Assembly: GCF_000969905.1 (NCBI RefSeq)
Contig: NZ_CP009520.1
Coordinates: 3,906,001-3,970,000, forward strand
Origin: Methanosarcina vacuolata Z-761
GTDB lineage: Archaea; Halobacteriota; Methanosarcinia; Methanosarcinales; Methanosarcinaceae
Length of the DNA stretch: 64,000 nucleotides
Reading direction: 5' to 3'
Position numbers and translations under genes: made by a program. How positions within the stretch are numbered: position 1 is the stretch's first letter; every line of letters starts with the position of its first letter. A model generated the notes under the pieces. The model was not told the origin of the DNA. It made no database searches and saw only the letters and a list, made by a program, of their open reading frames with translations. This document shows, piece by piece, positions 1 through 9,305 of the stretch.

Positions 1-844
1 CCTGAAGTGGTACAAAGCCCAGATCGATAATATCATTTCTATTTTCAGAGGGTATTTCTATTGTTCCACTACCAATAAGAACGAGCTTTAATTCATTATT
101 TCTATGCTTTTTATATCTGGCAAAAAAATCAATTAGAAGAGGGACATTTTTCCCGGCTTCCTTCCTGCCTGCATAAAGAATGAAGTCGTTTTTTATACCA
201 TATTTTTCCCTGAATCGATCTGGATTATACACAAAATCCATATCAATTCCCTCTCCTAAAACAGTCTGCCTGTTATTTAGATTATAAAGCTGATTTGCTA
301 ATATTTTTTCAGGAAACGCATGAAAAATAACGCCTTTGACATTTTCAAACATAGTCTTATAAATATTCAGGTAAGCATAGCTTTCGTCATGAAGGCATGG
401 AATTAGAACTGATTTTTCAGGGTATATACAAGATCCATAGTAAGTCGTACCGAACATATATGGAATAAATAAAAAGTAATCATAATCTACACCATGTTCA
501 GCAATATAAGAATAGAGACCGGGACTGTTAACCATTTCCCGCATAAACGTCTTCTCTTCTTCGGGAGAGATCTTAAGACCATGCATAAGTTTGTAGTTTA
601 TTTTATCAAAACGGACAGTATCTCTTTTCCTGACTGAAAACCTGCGTATATTGACCCCATTTAAATTATAAATACCCTCTTCATAAAAATCAGTGTTCCA
701 ATCACTCAAGAATTCTTTGATGCAAGTAGTAAGTATTTCAACCTCAATACCATGTTTTTGCAGGTTTTCAACTGTTCTTCTGCATTCACTTTCTGCTCCA
801 CCAGGAATGTTCCCGTACCAAGGAGTTACAAATGCTAGTTTCAT
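1..844 (-). CDS. Glycosyltransferase family 4 (partial, runs off window)
   Basis: Reading the minus strand from ATG at 844 gives an open frame of 281 codons that continues past base 1. It starts MKLAFVTPWYGNIPGGAE, the usual GT4/GT-B N-terminus with the glycine-rich acceptor-side loop. Near residues 230-270 it has ILYAGRKEAGKNVPLLIDFF and LKLVLIGSG, the start of the nucleotide-sugar-binding Rossmann half. The protein is therefore probably a cytoplasmic sugar transferase acting on a lipid-linked or surface glycan. The E-x7-E region would lie beyond the window edge. It is followed on the same strand, in transcription order, by nothing visible; upstream lie the methyltransferase and ABC exporter genes, so it probably belongs to the same glycan cluster. 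Donor and acceptor sugars cannot be told. Confidence 0.85.
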   Translation of the reverse strand, partial: MKLAFVTPWYGNIPGGAESECRRTVENLQKHGIEVEILTTCIKEFLSDWNTDFYEEGIYNLNGVNIRRFSVRKRDTVRFDKINYKLMHGLKISPEEEKTFMREMVNSPGLYSYIAEHGVDYDYFLFIPYMFGTTYYGSCIYPEKSVLIPCLHDESYAYLNIYKTMFENVKGVIFHAFPEKILANQLYNLNNRQTVLGEGIDMDFVYNPDRFREKYGIKNDFILYAGRKEAGKNVPLLIDFFARYKKHRNNELKLVLIGSGTIEIPSENRNDIIDLGFVPLQ

Positions 845-909
845 ATTAATTTATCCCCGGGTCTCTCAAAATATCAAATTATGATAATAATCCAACATTA
901 TTTAGTCCC

Positions 910-2265
910 TCATTTTTTTCCGATGACCGCATAGTCCTGCTCTCCGTATAAAGTATTGTTTAACATATTGATGTTTTGATTAAAAGTTTCAAACAGGACT
1001 TTCTCTCTGTCTTTCAGGTCACCAAATTCTGGCAACTTCTTCAATTTCATGCTGTCCGGAACGGGAGAAATAAATTTTGTTTCAATTTCACGGAAATTAA
1101 CTGCACTTAATAAAAACTTGAGTGTCTCGGGATGTACTGGTTTTATATGAGTAAAATCAATGTAAAAGTTGGTAAAAGAAAAGAATGACAGGGGATTTAC
1201 AGTCTCTACTATTAAATAAAAACCATATTTAAGTTTTTTGTTACAAAGGTGTAGCATTTTGATAAGGTAATTAGGAGCCAGATGTTCAACTACCTGACTG
1301 ATGAAAATCCCATCCAGGCTTTTGTCTTCCATACTTTGAAGGGCTTCTATTGCATCTTTTAACTCTACATTAAAACCTTTTGATTTGCAGAAATTAACCA
1401 TATCTTCATCGACGTCTATTCCCTTTGCACCGATATCTTTCTGCCTGGCCAGTTCCAGAAATTCCCCTCTTCCACAACCGATATCCAACACATTTTTACA
1501 ATCCTTGAAGTAGTCTAAAAACACTTTTTGATGTTGTTGAATATGATCCCTTGAGCCTCTGAACTGTTCTTCAAATGCATAATAATTTATTTCAGACTCA
1601 TTGTTTTCAGGTTTCTGTACCTTATGATTCTGCAAGTTTTTTTTAAAACGATTCTCAAGCACACTGTTAAGCCAGCTTTTGTTATTCAGGTCCAGATCAA
1701 TTGCAGAAATGAAGCTATTAACTTCAGATTTGATATTTTGGGGGGAATCTACTTTTAAATGTTCAAGCTCGGTTTTTAAATATCCGGCGTCTGTTTTCAA
1801 AGATTTAACATCAATTTTTAAACTTTTTGAGTTATCATTTAGACGTTCAAGACCAGTGTTCAAATTTTCTACATTAGTTTTTAAGTATTGGGACTCAGTT
1901 TTTAAATCTTTTACAACATCTGCAACGCCAAAATTAAACTCTTTTTGTTTTTGGAAAACTGGATCAACATATCTCCGGACCTCTCCGTGAACCATTTTTC
2001 TTCCTTCAATCAGAAATTTTCCAGTTACTGGACGATGAGAACTTATTGTATAACTTTCATTGGAGATGTCACAATAATTTATAAATTCGAGACCTTCAGG
2101 AATATCTCTTTTTATAGGGGAAACTGCAGAAAACGTTTCACTCATTATTTCCGGTTCATTTTCTGTATAAATACTCTCTTTTTTTCTCTTGTCTATGTTC
2201 TCACGGATTTTTTCCATGATCTTCTCGACATCTACCTCTTCGTCTTTAATTTCCAGTGTATCCAA
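910..2265 (-). CDS. Coiled-coil SAM-dependent methyltransferase, possible glycan chain-capping enzyme
   Basis: 451 residues. The C-terminal half (about 230-420) is a class I methyltransferase: motif I VLDIGCGRGEFLELA, an acidic residue after the second strand (AKGIDVDEDMV), and motif IV-like LDGIFISQVVEHL. The region about 105-180 is a strongly heptad-like coiled coil built from degenerate LKT/LNT/LKV repeats. The first 100 residues are charged and contain an acidic segment. The gene lies just downstream of wzt/wzm-like genes and between two glycosyltransferases. In bacterial O9a-type export, WbdD caps the growing glycan and uses a coiled coil as a length ruler, and Wzt then recognises the cap. 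By analogy this protein may methylate the nonreducing end. The methyltransferase call is secure; the capping role is inference. Confidence 0.8.
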   Translation of the reverse strand: MDTLEIKDEEVDVEKIMEKIRENIDKRKKESIYTENEPEIMSETFSAVSPIKRDIPEGLEFINYCDISNESYTISSHRPVTGKFLIEGRKMVHGEVRRYVDPVFQKQKEFNFGVADVVKDLKTESQYLKTNVENLNTGLERLNDNSKSLKIDVKSLKTDAGYLKTELEHLKVDSPQNIKSEVNSFISAIDLDLNNKSWLNSVLENRFKKNLQNHKVQKPENNESEINYYAFEEQFRGSRDHIQQHQKVFLDYFKDCKNVLDIGCGRGEFLELARQKDIGAKGIDVDEDMVNFCKSKGFNVELKDAIEALQSMEDKSLDGIFISQVVEHLAPNYLIKMLHLCNKKLKYGFYLIVETVNPLSFFSFTNFYIDFTHIKPVHPETLKFLLSAVNFREIETKFISPVPDSMKLKKLPEFGDLKDREKVLFETFNQNINMLNNTLYGEQDYAVIGKK

Positions 2266-2474
2266 TTTAGATTCCTCAATGAACTTGATTATTATATGGA
2301 TCCATTTCCAGAGTATGTGTTTATTGGATATGGCATGAAGTCTGTTAACCCGAGGTTACGTTTATTTCTCTCAGTTTTTTATCCTTTAAGACAACATGTT
2401 CATTTTCGGTATCTGTTTCAACAGAAAAATTATTGATTTAATCAAAAGCATTACAGTTTTTCACCGAGCAATGC

Positions 2475-3737
2475 TTATGACTTATTACCGTACATTTCTT
2501 GAATTTTGATTTTTGGTTTCATGTTGAAAACGCCGGAATAGATAATTGCACTATCATTAGGAATTACTTTTAAAACCTCTATATCGTGAGCCATAAGCAA
2601 ATATTCTTCAAAAGCATCTTTTCCATATCCTTTATTTGCCACACCAACAGAGAATGAATAGTCTCCTGCCGAAAGCGGAAAAAAGAATTCCCAGACTAGT
2701 TCTGCAATCTGTCCCTTTTTTAGAGTAAAAGTCTTAATGCCGCTACAATATGTATTTGTTTCAAATACTGATACACCCAGATTGTTTCTAACGTGAAGGC
2801 CAAAGTGAGGATCAGATAATTCTTTTAGGGCCTTGACTTGATATATAACTTTAATTACCTGTTCACTCTCAATGTATAATGTTTCCTCGTTTTTTGAGTT
2901 CAGAATTTTAAAGGAAATAAGTTCAACTTCCCCGGTTGAAGCATTCGGATTTTTTCGACCTGTGCAATCTTTCGTATCATTCATGTCATATACTATTACT
3001 TCTGCGTCCCCCATGTGTGCTTTTTGTAAAATCATTCCATGATAATAATCAATTATATCTTTTGGGTCGCCGGAACTAATTATATGACCGTGGTCTAATA
3101 AGATTGCTGAATCACATACAATTTTCACAGCATTCATGTCATGAGATACAAAAATAATAGATCCACCATTATTTTTAAATTCCAGAATCTTTCTCATGCA
3201 TTTTTGCTGAAAATACGCGTCCCCTACAGAGAGCGCTTCATCTACCAAAAAGCACTTTGGTTCTGCATGCATTGCTATTGAGAATGCAAGCCTCATAAGC
3301 ATACCCGACGAGTATGTTTTAATCGGGTCATAAATAAAATCCTCAAGCTCTGTGAAATCAATAATCTCGTCTTTTTTCCTTTCAATTTCGGTTTTATCCA
3401 TTCCTAGAAATGTCCCATTCATGAATATATTTTCAAGACCTGTAAGTTCTTGATCAAAACCTGTTCCCAATTCAAGTAAACCGGTGATTTTTCCGTCTAC
3501 TTCGATTAATCCTTCGTCAGGAAGCATGACACCGGAAAGTACCTTTAATATCGTAGATTTGCCAGCTCCGTTTTGCCCTACTATCCCGAGGGTTTGTCCG
3601 TCCTTCACTTCAAAAGAAATATTTTCTAATGCGGTGATCTCTCGATGGTACTTTTTCCTTAAGATTTTCTCTTTTAATCTGTCAGTGGGTGTATGATACA
3701 ACTTGAACTTTTTTGAAACACCTGATACTTTGATCAT
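2475..3737 (-). CDS. Polysaccharide ABC transporter ATP-binding protein (Wzt/TagH-like) with C-terminal carbohydrate-binding domain
   Basis: 420 residues. The nucleotide-binding domain fills about residues 1-245: Walker A GQNGAGKSTILKVLSG, signature YSSGMLMRLAFSIAM, Walker B KCFLVDEALSVGD and switch histidine in IIFVSHDMNAV. The remaining 170 residues are beta-rich and resemble the Wzt C-terminal domain that reads the capped end of an exported glycan (for example the segment FGLHVRNNLGVSVFETNTY). It is preceded by the permease with a 25-base gap, so the two form a transport pair. The presence of the extra domain fits export of a finished, capped polymer, and a methyltransferase that could supply a cap is the next gene. 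Substrate unknown. Confidence 0.9.
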   Translation of the reverse strand: MIKVSGVSKKFKLYHTPTDRLKEKILRKKYHREITALENISFEVKDGQTLGIVGQNGAGKSTILKVLSGVMLPDEGLIEVDGKITGLLELGTGFDQELTGLENIFMNGTFLGMDKTEIERKKDEIIDFTELEDFIYDPIKTYSSGMLMRLAFSIAMHAEPKCFLVDEALSVGDAYFQQKCMRKILEFKNNGGSIIFVSHDMNAVKIVCDSAILLDHGHIISSGDPKDIIDYYHGMILQKAHMGDAEVIVYDMNDTKDCTGRKNPNASTGEVELISFKILNSKNEETLYIESEQVIKVIYQVKALKELSDPHFGLHVRNNLGVSVFETNTYCSGIKTFTLKKGQIAELVWEFFFPLSAGDYSFSVGVANKGYGKDAFEEYLLMAHDIEVLKVIPNDSAIIYSGVFNMKPKIKIQEMYGNKS

Positions 3738-3762
3738 ATTGAGTCACAACTTGTGATTTTAA

Positions 3763-4530
3763 TTATATGAAATCTCGAATATCTTTTTCTAGTTTTTTGA
3801 AGATAATTTCTGCAAAGAATAGAATTACAAAACTTAACAAAAGCAAATATAAAATAGGTTTTAAACTCGGGATTTCTTTATATATAAATATAGTTTGATA
3901 CAGGTGGATGAATGAAAACGCCGGATTATAATTCATGAGTTTTTTTACAACATCTGGGAGTACATCATAAAGATATACTATTGGGGTAAACCAAAACCAG
4001 ATTTTAAGTACAATTCCTACAACTTCTTTTAAGTCCCTTACGAAAACAACAAATACTCCAATAAAAAATCCAAGGGAATAAGCGAAGATCTGCTGGATAA
4101 TATATATAAATGGGACTACTAGAATTACACGGCTTATTCCATACCCACTGATTAGAAGTAAAAACAGGAATATTCCCATTGTCACAACATAAGTAATACT
4201 CTCCGAAACTGCAATATAGAGAGGAAATGAGGACAGATCAACCTTAACTTTGGATATGATATATTTCTTGTCTAAAAAAACACTAGATGTCCTTGTGACA
4301 GTATTCGAAAAAGCATTCCATGCAATTACACCAGAAGTAAGATAAAACCCATAAGCGTAGACCGAAGACGAACCAGGCAACCGCGATCCCATAAGATTCG
4401 CAAATATGACGGTAAATATAAAAATATCCACAAGTGGATAAATAAAGTTCCACAAAGCTCCTAAAGTAGATCCGGAGTACTTTTCAGTAATATCCCTTTT
4501 TGCTAATTCAAGAATTAAACCTATATTCAA
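3763..4530 (-). CDS. ABC-2 type polysaccharide export permease (Wzm-like)
   Basis: 255 residues with about six hydrophobic segments. The N-terminal cytoplasmic part contains LAKRDITEKYSGSTLGALWN, the typical start of Wzm/TagG permeases (R-D/x-I-x-x-K/R-Y-x-x-S-x-L-G-x-x-W). Aromatic-rich FWFTPIVYLYDVLP near residue 180 and NPAFSFIHLYQTIF near 205 are also family features. It partners the ATPase gene just downstream and would form the membrane channel for lipid-linked glycan export. The length is normal for the family (about 255-265). Start ATG is followed by a conventional N-terminus; no alternative is needed. Confidence 0.9.
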   Translation of the reverse strand: MNIGLILELAKRDITEKYSGSTLGALWNFIYPLVDIFIFTVIFANLMGSRLPGSSSVYAYGFYLTSGVIAWNAFSNTVTRTSSVFLDKKYIISKVKVDLSSFPLYIAVSESITYVVTMGIFLFLLLISGYGISRVILVVPFIYIIQQIFAYSLGFFIGVFVVFVRDLKEVVGIVLKIWFWFTPIVYLYDVLPDVVKKLMNYNPAFSFIHLYQTIFIYKEIPSLKPILYLLLLSFVILFFAEIIFKKLEKDIRDFI

Positions 4531-4606
4531 ATTAATATCTCCTGATTATTACTTCGCCGGGGGGAAGAATATTATATTTTTTGAGAAACAATCTGATTAT
4601 CGGAAG

Positions 4607-5704
4607 TTATCTATCACAAAAACAATTTTCGCAGGCAATATTTTTTTTTATGCTATTTTCAAAAATAGAGATATCAAACATAGCTGCTCTTTTAAAACAT
4701 TCATTTCCATAGCTTGATGGGTTTTTCGAGATATTCTTTACTGCCCTGATTATATTTTGAACATCCGCTTCCACAAACACGCCGGTTTTCCCGTCGACTA
4801 CCGTTTCCTTAAACCCACCTTCATTTACAGCTACTACAGGTTTTCCACTTGCCATAGCTTCCACAGGAGTCATCCCGAAATCCTCATCCATGGCAGTACA
4901 GATAAAACCTCTACAGCGGGAATAAAGGTCAAGCAATTCCGTCTCGGAAACTTCCCCAAGAACCTTCACGTTTTCAGGTAAGTTGTCAAGAATATTTTTT
5001 GCATAACTTTTTGCGTGATCTCCTTTGGAGTACCCCCCAACAATGACAAGCTTTTCTTCGGGCATTTTCTTGAATGCTTCAATTTGAATTTCCACCCGTT
5101 TTTCAGGATAGAGCCGGTTTACTGAAAGCCAGAAGTCTCCATATTCTTTACAGGTAAATTTTGAAGTTTCGACAGGGGGGTAGATAACTTCAGCGTCCCT
5201 GTGGAAATACTTTTTGATTCTTGTGGAGGTATTTTTAGAGTTAGTTACGATTTTACACACATGGGAAAGGTAATATTCCGAAACTGGCCTGTGAAGCCTG
5301 ACCCAGATCCGGAAGAAGATCGAGATCCAGATCGGTTGCCTACTGATAAATGTCTCGTAAAGGTCATAGAAAGCTCGTGTAGGAGTATGGCAGTAATACA
5401 GGTTGGGCTTATGTTTCTTTGCCGCGAAATATGCCCAGTTGCCTGAAAAAATGAAAAAATCGTATTCCTTTGAAAAATCACAGGCTGCAAAATGATATGA
5501 TGCGGAAATCTGCTTCAGAGGAGGTATTTTTGGAGTTTTTCCCAGGCTGATTATGTGTATGTTGGAATACCCCATCTTTTTTACGGACTCCATATTCAAG
5601 TCAGTAGTGATAACATCGGCATTGAGGTATTTTGCGAGCATAAGGACAAGTTTCTCTCCACCGCCAATGGCTCCGAAATAATCATGAAATATAGCTATTT
5701 TCAT
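4607..5704 (-). CDS. Glycosyltransferase family 4
   Basis: 365 residues. The N-terminal Rossmann half begins [20 protein letters not shown] with the GGGE loop typical of GT4. An [12 protein letters not shown] motif near residue 125 is common in mannosyltransferases of archaeal and bacterial glycan clusters. The C-terminal half contains [20 protein letters not shown] and [19 protein letters not shown], the E-x7-E donor-phosphate/sugar-binding element (Glu of EDFG and EAMA). It lies upstream of the wzm/wzt pair on the same strand and is probably the first gene of the cluster. A mannosyl donor is plausible from the HTPTR motif but not demonstrated. Confidence 0.88.
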   Translation of the reverse strand: MKIAIFHDYFGAIGGGEKLVLMLAKYLNADVITTDLNMESVKKMGYSNIHIISLGKTPKIPPLKQISASYHFAACDFSKEYDFFIFSGNWAYFAAKKHKPNLYYCHTPTRAFYDLYETFISRQPIWISIFFRIWVRLHRPVSEYYLSHVCKIVTNSKNTSTRIKKYFHRDAEVIYPPVETSKFTCKEYGDFWLSVNRLYPEKRVEIQIEAFKKMPEEKLVIVGGYSKGDHAKSYAKNILDNLPENVKVLGEVSETELLDLYSRCRGFICTAMDEDFGMTPVEAMASGKPVVAVNEGGFKETVVDGKTGVFVEADVQNIIRAVKNISKNPSSYGNECFKRAAMFDISIFENSIKKNIACENCFCDR

Positions 5705-5924
5705 TGATTTCTCACTTTTTTCAGGGGTTTAAACAAATACAGATAAAAAGCTAATTTAATTATAAATGTAAACATCGAGTCCCCCAGTAGTAGGAAGAGT
5801 ATCGTGTCATGTTTTTATAATTTAAAGTTTCCTATCTATCCTTGAAATATCAATATAAAAGTTATCTGTGGTTTCTGATTTCCGATTAATAGTACCCAAT
5901 TTCCTGCAAGATTTCAACAATTCC

Positions 5925-6044
5925 AGGACTTACTACGCAGTTGAACTGAAAAATCAACAGCATCAGAAGGTTAACTGTTTAAAACGTGACCTTAACCCAT
6001 AGTCTTTGACATAATTGATTTTGTTCCTCAAGTGCATAAGTCCT
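5925..6044. repeat. Inverted-repeat intergenic element, copy 1 (MITE-like)
   Basis: An approximately 120-base stretch begins AGGACTTACTACGCAGTTGA and ends with GTGCATAAGTCCT, so the ends are imperfect inverted repeats. Its internal segments (TTGAACTGAAAAATCAAC near the left end and CATAATTGATTTTGTTCCTC near the right end) match another intergenic element at 55276-55391. No open frame is present. It sits between the glycosyltransferase gene and aglB. Confidence 0.6.
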
Positions 6045-6165
6045 AAATTCATTGAACTCAACGATTATAAATATATTGAAAATTGTATATCAACAGTAAA
6101 GACATACGATACTTTCCAGATGAGATGGTTCATTAGATATATATAATACTTCCCAGATGGATTCT

Positions 6166-6352
6166 GTTCCAAAATCTAGTGATTTTTGCATTTTTGGATT
6201 GAAAATCTGAATTCGCAAGAAGAATCCAGTTATCATCAAAACCAATATTCGATATCTAAAGACTTCAATTCTTAAGTCGTATCACAAGGATTGTGACTAA
6301 TTACAAGGTCCAATGATTTTGAACTTTACATTTATCACTAGATTTTGGTACT
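6166..6352. repeat. MITE-like element with CCAAAATCTAGTGAT inverted ends
   Basis: The left end reads GTTCCAAAATCTAGTGAT and the right end, reverse complemented, reads GTACCAAAATCTAGTGAT, enclosing about 150 AT-rich noncoding bases. The same terminal sequence occurs at 32630-32681 and, in a diverged form, at 60102-60363. It looks like a non-autonomous element or a dispersed structured repeat. Confidence 0.65.
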
Positions 6353-6372
6353 GAGTCAAAACAACCTTAAAG

Positions 6373-6387
6373 TTATTATATAAATTC
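6373..6387 (+). promoter_or_regulatory. Putative TATA box of aglB
   Basis: TTATTATATAAATTC is a good archaeal TATA-box candidate about 160 bases before the aglB start codon. If used, transcription would begin near 6405 and the following tandem array would lie in the 5' untranslated leader. Confidence 0.5.
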
Positions 6388-6422
6388 AACTACTATCAAA
6401 GATTAAGATATTCAAGAGTTAA

Positions 6423-6541
6423 ATGAATTCAAGAGTTAAATGAATTTAAGAGTTAAATGAATTTAAGAGTTAAATGAATTCAAGAGCGAAATGAATTCAG
6501 GGGCGAGATGAATTCAAGAGCGAAATGAATTCAAAAGTGCG
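6423..6541 (+). repeat. 17-bp tandem array in the aglB leader, made of overlapping mini-ORFs
   Basis: Seven units with exact 17-base spacing (ATG at 6423, 6440, 6457, 6474, 6491, 6508, 6525) run into the aglB ATG at 6542, which is the eighth. The unit is ATGAATTCAAGAGTTAA with variants GCGAA and TTTAAG. Each ATG opens a six-codon frame (MNSRVK or MNSRAK) whose TGA stop overlaps the next ATG, because the unit length is not a multiple of three. The last copy escapes the stop and becomes the N-terminus of AglB. Confidence 0.85.
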
Positions 6542-9121
6542 ATGAATTTAAGAGTTAAAAAACTAAAAGAGATGATTACTACGAACAAAGGCATGGGATG
6601 TCCGGTGGCAAAACGGCCCGCTCATAGGTTAAAATTCAGTATTATTTCTTTGATTGCAGTTGCATTGGTTGCTTTTCTCATGCGCATGATCTCATATTCC
6701 GCCGCTACTGCAAACGGAAGCATAAATCTTATGGGATATGATAGTTTCTACCATATGCGGCGCATTTTATATACAACTTTCAATTTTCCACATCCCCTTA
6801 ATTTCGATACTTATATTAATTATCCTGCGGGATTTGAAGTCGGATGGCCGCCTTTTTTTGACTTTTTAGGTGCGCTGCTTGCAAAAGTCCTTGGAGTAGG
6901 CAACCCTAGTTTGTATACCACAGAATTTGCAGGAGCCTTGCTGCCAGTGCTTCTGGGAGTCCTGACAATAATTCCACTGTATATAGCAGCTGCTGCGATA
7001 TTTGACCGAAAAACCGCACTTCTTGGAGCCTTAGTTTTTGCAGTGATTCCCGCCCATGTTTACGTATCACGGTTTGGAGCAGTTGACCATCACGTAGCAG
7101 AAACCCTCCTCTCAACCTCAGCTTATGCATGCTTCATACTTGCTTTAAAATGGGCAAGAGAGGGATCTCTTTCCCTGGCCTCTCTTAAAACTATCTCTTC
7201 CGAAAAGAAACTAATTAAATCGCTAGCTTTCGCAGGAGCATCCGGATTATTCTTTGCGCTTCTGATTTACACATGGATAGGTGCCCTTGTCTTTGTAAGC
7301 TTTATTTTACTTTACGCATTCATACAGACCATAATCGACCTTAAGGCTGAGAAAAACTCCGACTATCTTCTTATATCCTCTACAGTAGCCCTTCTTGCAA
7401 CGCTTATCTTTACAATTCCACTATCAGCAGGGTCCTTGCGTCCAGGCCTGGAAATGAGTGCAATGTATCTTTCCTGGTTCCAGGTATTCTATGTGTTCAG
7501 CATGCTAGCCGGAACCTTGATCCTCTGGGGCTTTTCCCTATATATCTCGAAAAAAGGTCTTGACTGGAAATACTATCCAGCTGCCTTAATACTGATCTCT
7601 GTAGCAGGTCTTCTGTCCCTCAAAATTTTATCTGCCGAATCTTATTCTTTTGTGATTGAAGGAATGAGTTTCTTCCTCGGAAAAGGTGAATACATAAGCA
7701 CGATTGCCGAAGCCCTGCCAATATTTTTAACTACAGATGGAACACTTACTTTTTCGCCAATATTGGGAAGTCTTGGGCTTTGTTTCATTACCGCTCTGGG
7801 AGGATTATTCCTGCTCGGCCTTGAGTGGATAGGAGAAAAATCAAAGTCTGAAGGAGTATTTTTCCTATTATGGTCGGTCTTTTTCGCATATTTAACACTC
7901 TCTCAGAGGCGTTTCTCATATCTGTTTGCAGTAAACGTTGCAATCCTTACATCATATTTCCTCTGGGTTTTACTGGACTCCTTTGACTTTGAGACTGAAG
8001 TAAAAAAACTGGCAAAATCTGTTCCGATTCACGGAAATAATGCAATGATTACATCTAAGGCAGAAATGGAAACAAAGTCAAAAAGGGCAGAAAAAGAAAC
8101 AAAGTCAAAAAAAGCAGAAAAAGAAACAAAGTCAAAAATAAAATCAAAATCGAAAATTAATAATCTATCAGGTTCAAAACAGAATTCTCAGCCGGACTAT
8201 TTCAAAATTTTCTCATCCCTGGTACTTATAGGGCTTGTGTTTATACCCTGCATATTGGCAGGATTTGCCTTTGCAAAAGATCAAGGCTTGATTGATCCTG
8301 TATGGAAGGACTCTCTCACCTGGCTTGGAGCTTCGAGCCCTGAAACTTCTTACTACCTTGATCCTGCCGGGACTCCCGAATATGGGGTTTTGAGCTGGTG
8401 GGACTACGGAAACTGGATTGTTTACCAGGCTCAAAGGCCTGCAGTTTCAAATAACTTCCAGACCGGCGTAGACGATTCTGCACATTTCTTCACAACGGAC
8501 TCCGAGGAAGAAGCAAAGGCAATTATAGAAAAGCTTAAAGTAAAGTATGTAATGACCGACAATCTGATGGCAGGCGGCAAATTTGGGTCTATTGTTAAGC
8601 TTGCAGGCGAGAACATAAGCAAGTATGTAAATGTTCAAACCGTCAACGTAAATGGCGGGCTTCAAACGATTGCAACTGCTAAAAAGGAATTCACAGAGAC
8701 CGAAGTATACAGACTTCATCAACTTGACGGATCAAATCTCGGAAACCTGAGGCTTGCCCATGAAAGTACTGCATCTGTGGATGATAATGACACAGTTAGT
8801 GATGTAAAGATATTCGAATTTGTCCCCGGAGCCAGGCTTTCAGGTACTGCAGACCCAGGGCAAAACATTACTGCGACCCTTGAGCTAAGCTCAAATACAG
8901 GCCGAAAATTCACATATCAGAATGAAGTAATGTCGGATAAAAATGGTTCATTTGAAATAACCGTACCTTACTCGACCGATAACAATGCAGGTGGAGTTAG
9001 TGCTCTATCGACCTATTCCCTGAATGCAGGAAGAAATACAACCGTTTCAGAAATCCAGGTAACGGAAGACGATGTCCTGAAAGGAAACAAGATAGAGGTG
9101 AAAATCCCGGACTCAAAATGA
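6542..9121 (+). CDS. aglB: Oligosaccharyltransferase AglB (STT3 family)
   Basis: 859 residues. It transfers lipid-linked oligosaccharide to asparagine in N-glycosylation sequons on the outer face of the membrane. Residues about 30-490 contain a dozen hydrophobic segments. The first external loop holds GYDSFYHMRRI with the metal-binding Asp, and FGAVDHHVAETLL carries the second acidic/His motif. After the membrane part comes the signature WWDYGNWIVY near residue 625, and the rest is an extracellular beta-rich domain. A Lys/Glu/Ser-rich insertion at about 503-540 is encoded by an imperfect 24-base repeat (8059-8156). The first eleven codons come from the leader repeat, so translation could instead begin at Met12 (MITTNKG). 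It neighbours glycan genes, fitting a common role in surface glycosylation. Confidence 0.95.
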   Translation: MNLRVKKLKEMITTNKGMGCPVAKRPAHRLKFSIISLIAVALVAFLMRMISYSAATANGSINLMGYDSFYHMRRILYTTFNFPHPLNFDTYINYPAGFEVGWPPFFDFLGALLAKVLGVGNPSLYTTEFAGALLPVLLGVLTIIPLYIAAAAIFDRKTALLGALVFAVIPAHVYVSRFGAVDHHVAETLLSTSAYACFILALKWAREGSLSLASLKTISSEKKLIKSLAFAGASGLFFALLIYTWIGALVFVSFILLYAFIQTIIDLKAEKNSDYLLISSTVALLATLIFTIPLSAGSLRPGLEMSAMYLSWFQVFYVFSMLAGTLILWGFSLYISKKGLDWKYYPAALILISVAGLLSLKILSAESYSFVIEGMSFFLGKGEYISTIAEALPIFLTTDGTLTFSPILGSLGLCFITALGGLFLLGLEWIGEKSKSEGVFFLLWSVFFAYLTLSQRRFSYLFAVNVAILTSYFLWVLLDSFDFETEVKKLAKSVPIHGNNAMITSKAEMETKSKRAEKETKSKKAEKETKSKIKSKSKINNLSGSKQNSQPDYFKIFSSLVLIGLVFIPCILAGFAFAKDQGLIDPVWKDSLTWLGASSPETSYYLDPAGTPEYGVLSWWDYGNWIVYQAQRPAVSNNFQTGVDDSAHFFTTDSEEEAKAIIEKLKVKYVMTDNLMAGGKFGSIVKLAGENISKYVNVQTVNVNGGLQTIATAKKEFTETEVYRLHQLDGSNLGNLRLAHESTASVDDNDTVSDVKIFEFVPGARLSGTADPGQNITATLELSSNTGRKFTYQNEVMSDKNGSFEITVPYSTDNNAGGVSALSTYSLNAGRNTTVSEIQVTEDDVLKGNKIEVKIPDSK

Positions 9122-9179
9122 GGACCTTTTGAGCCGGATTTTTAAAATGAAAACAGAAATTAAAATCTTTTAGAATATG

Positions 9180-9230
9180 AAAAGAGAAAAAGAAATTTTT
9201 TCATTTTCTTTTTCCTCTTCTTTTTATTGT
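9180..9230 (+). terminator. A/T-rich hairpin and poly-T downstream of aglB
   Basis: The segment has AAAAAGAAA followed after a short loop by TTTCTTTTT and further T runs ending near 9230. This is 60 bases after the aglB stop and before the converging DHH gene, consistent with an archaeal oligo-T terminator. Confidence 0.45.
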
Positions 9231-9305
9231 TTTTCAAATCGGCTTTACTCAATATTTTGGGAAGACAACTTTAGTAATGGGGCTGCACCGAAAATCTTGA
9301 AGTTT

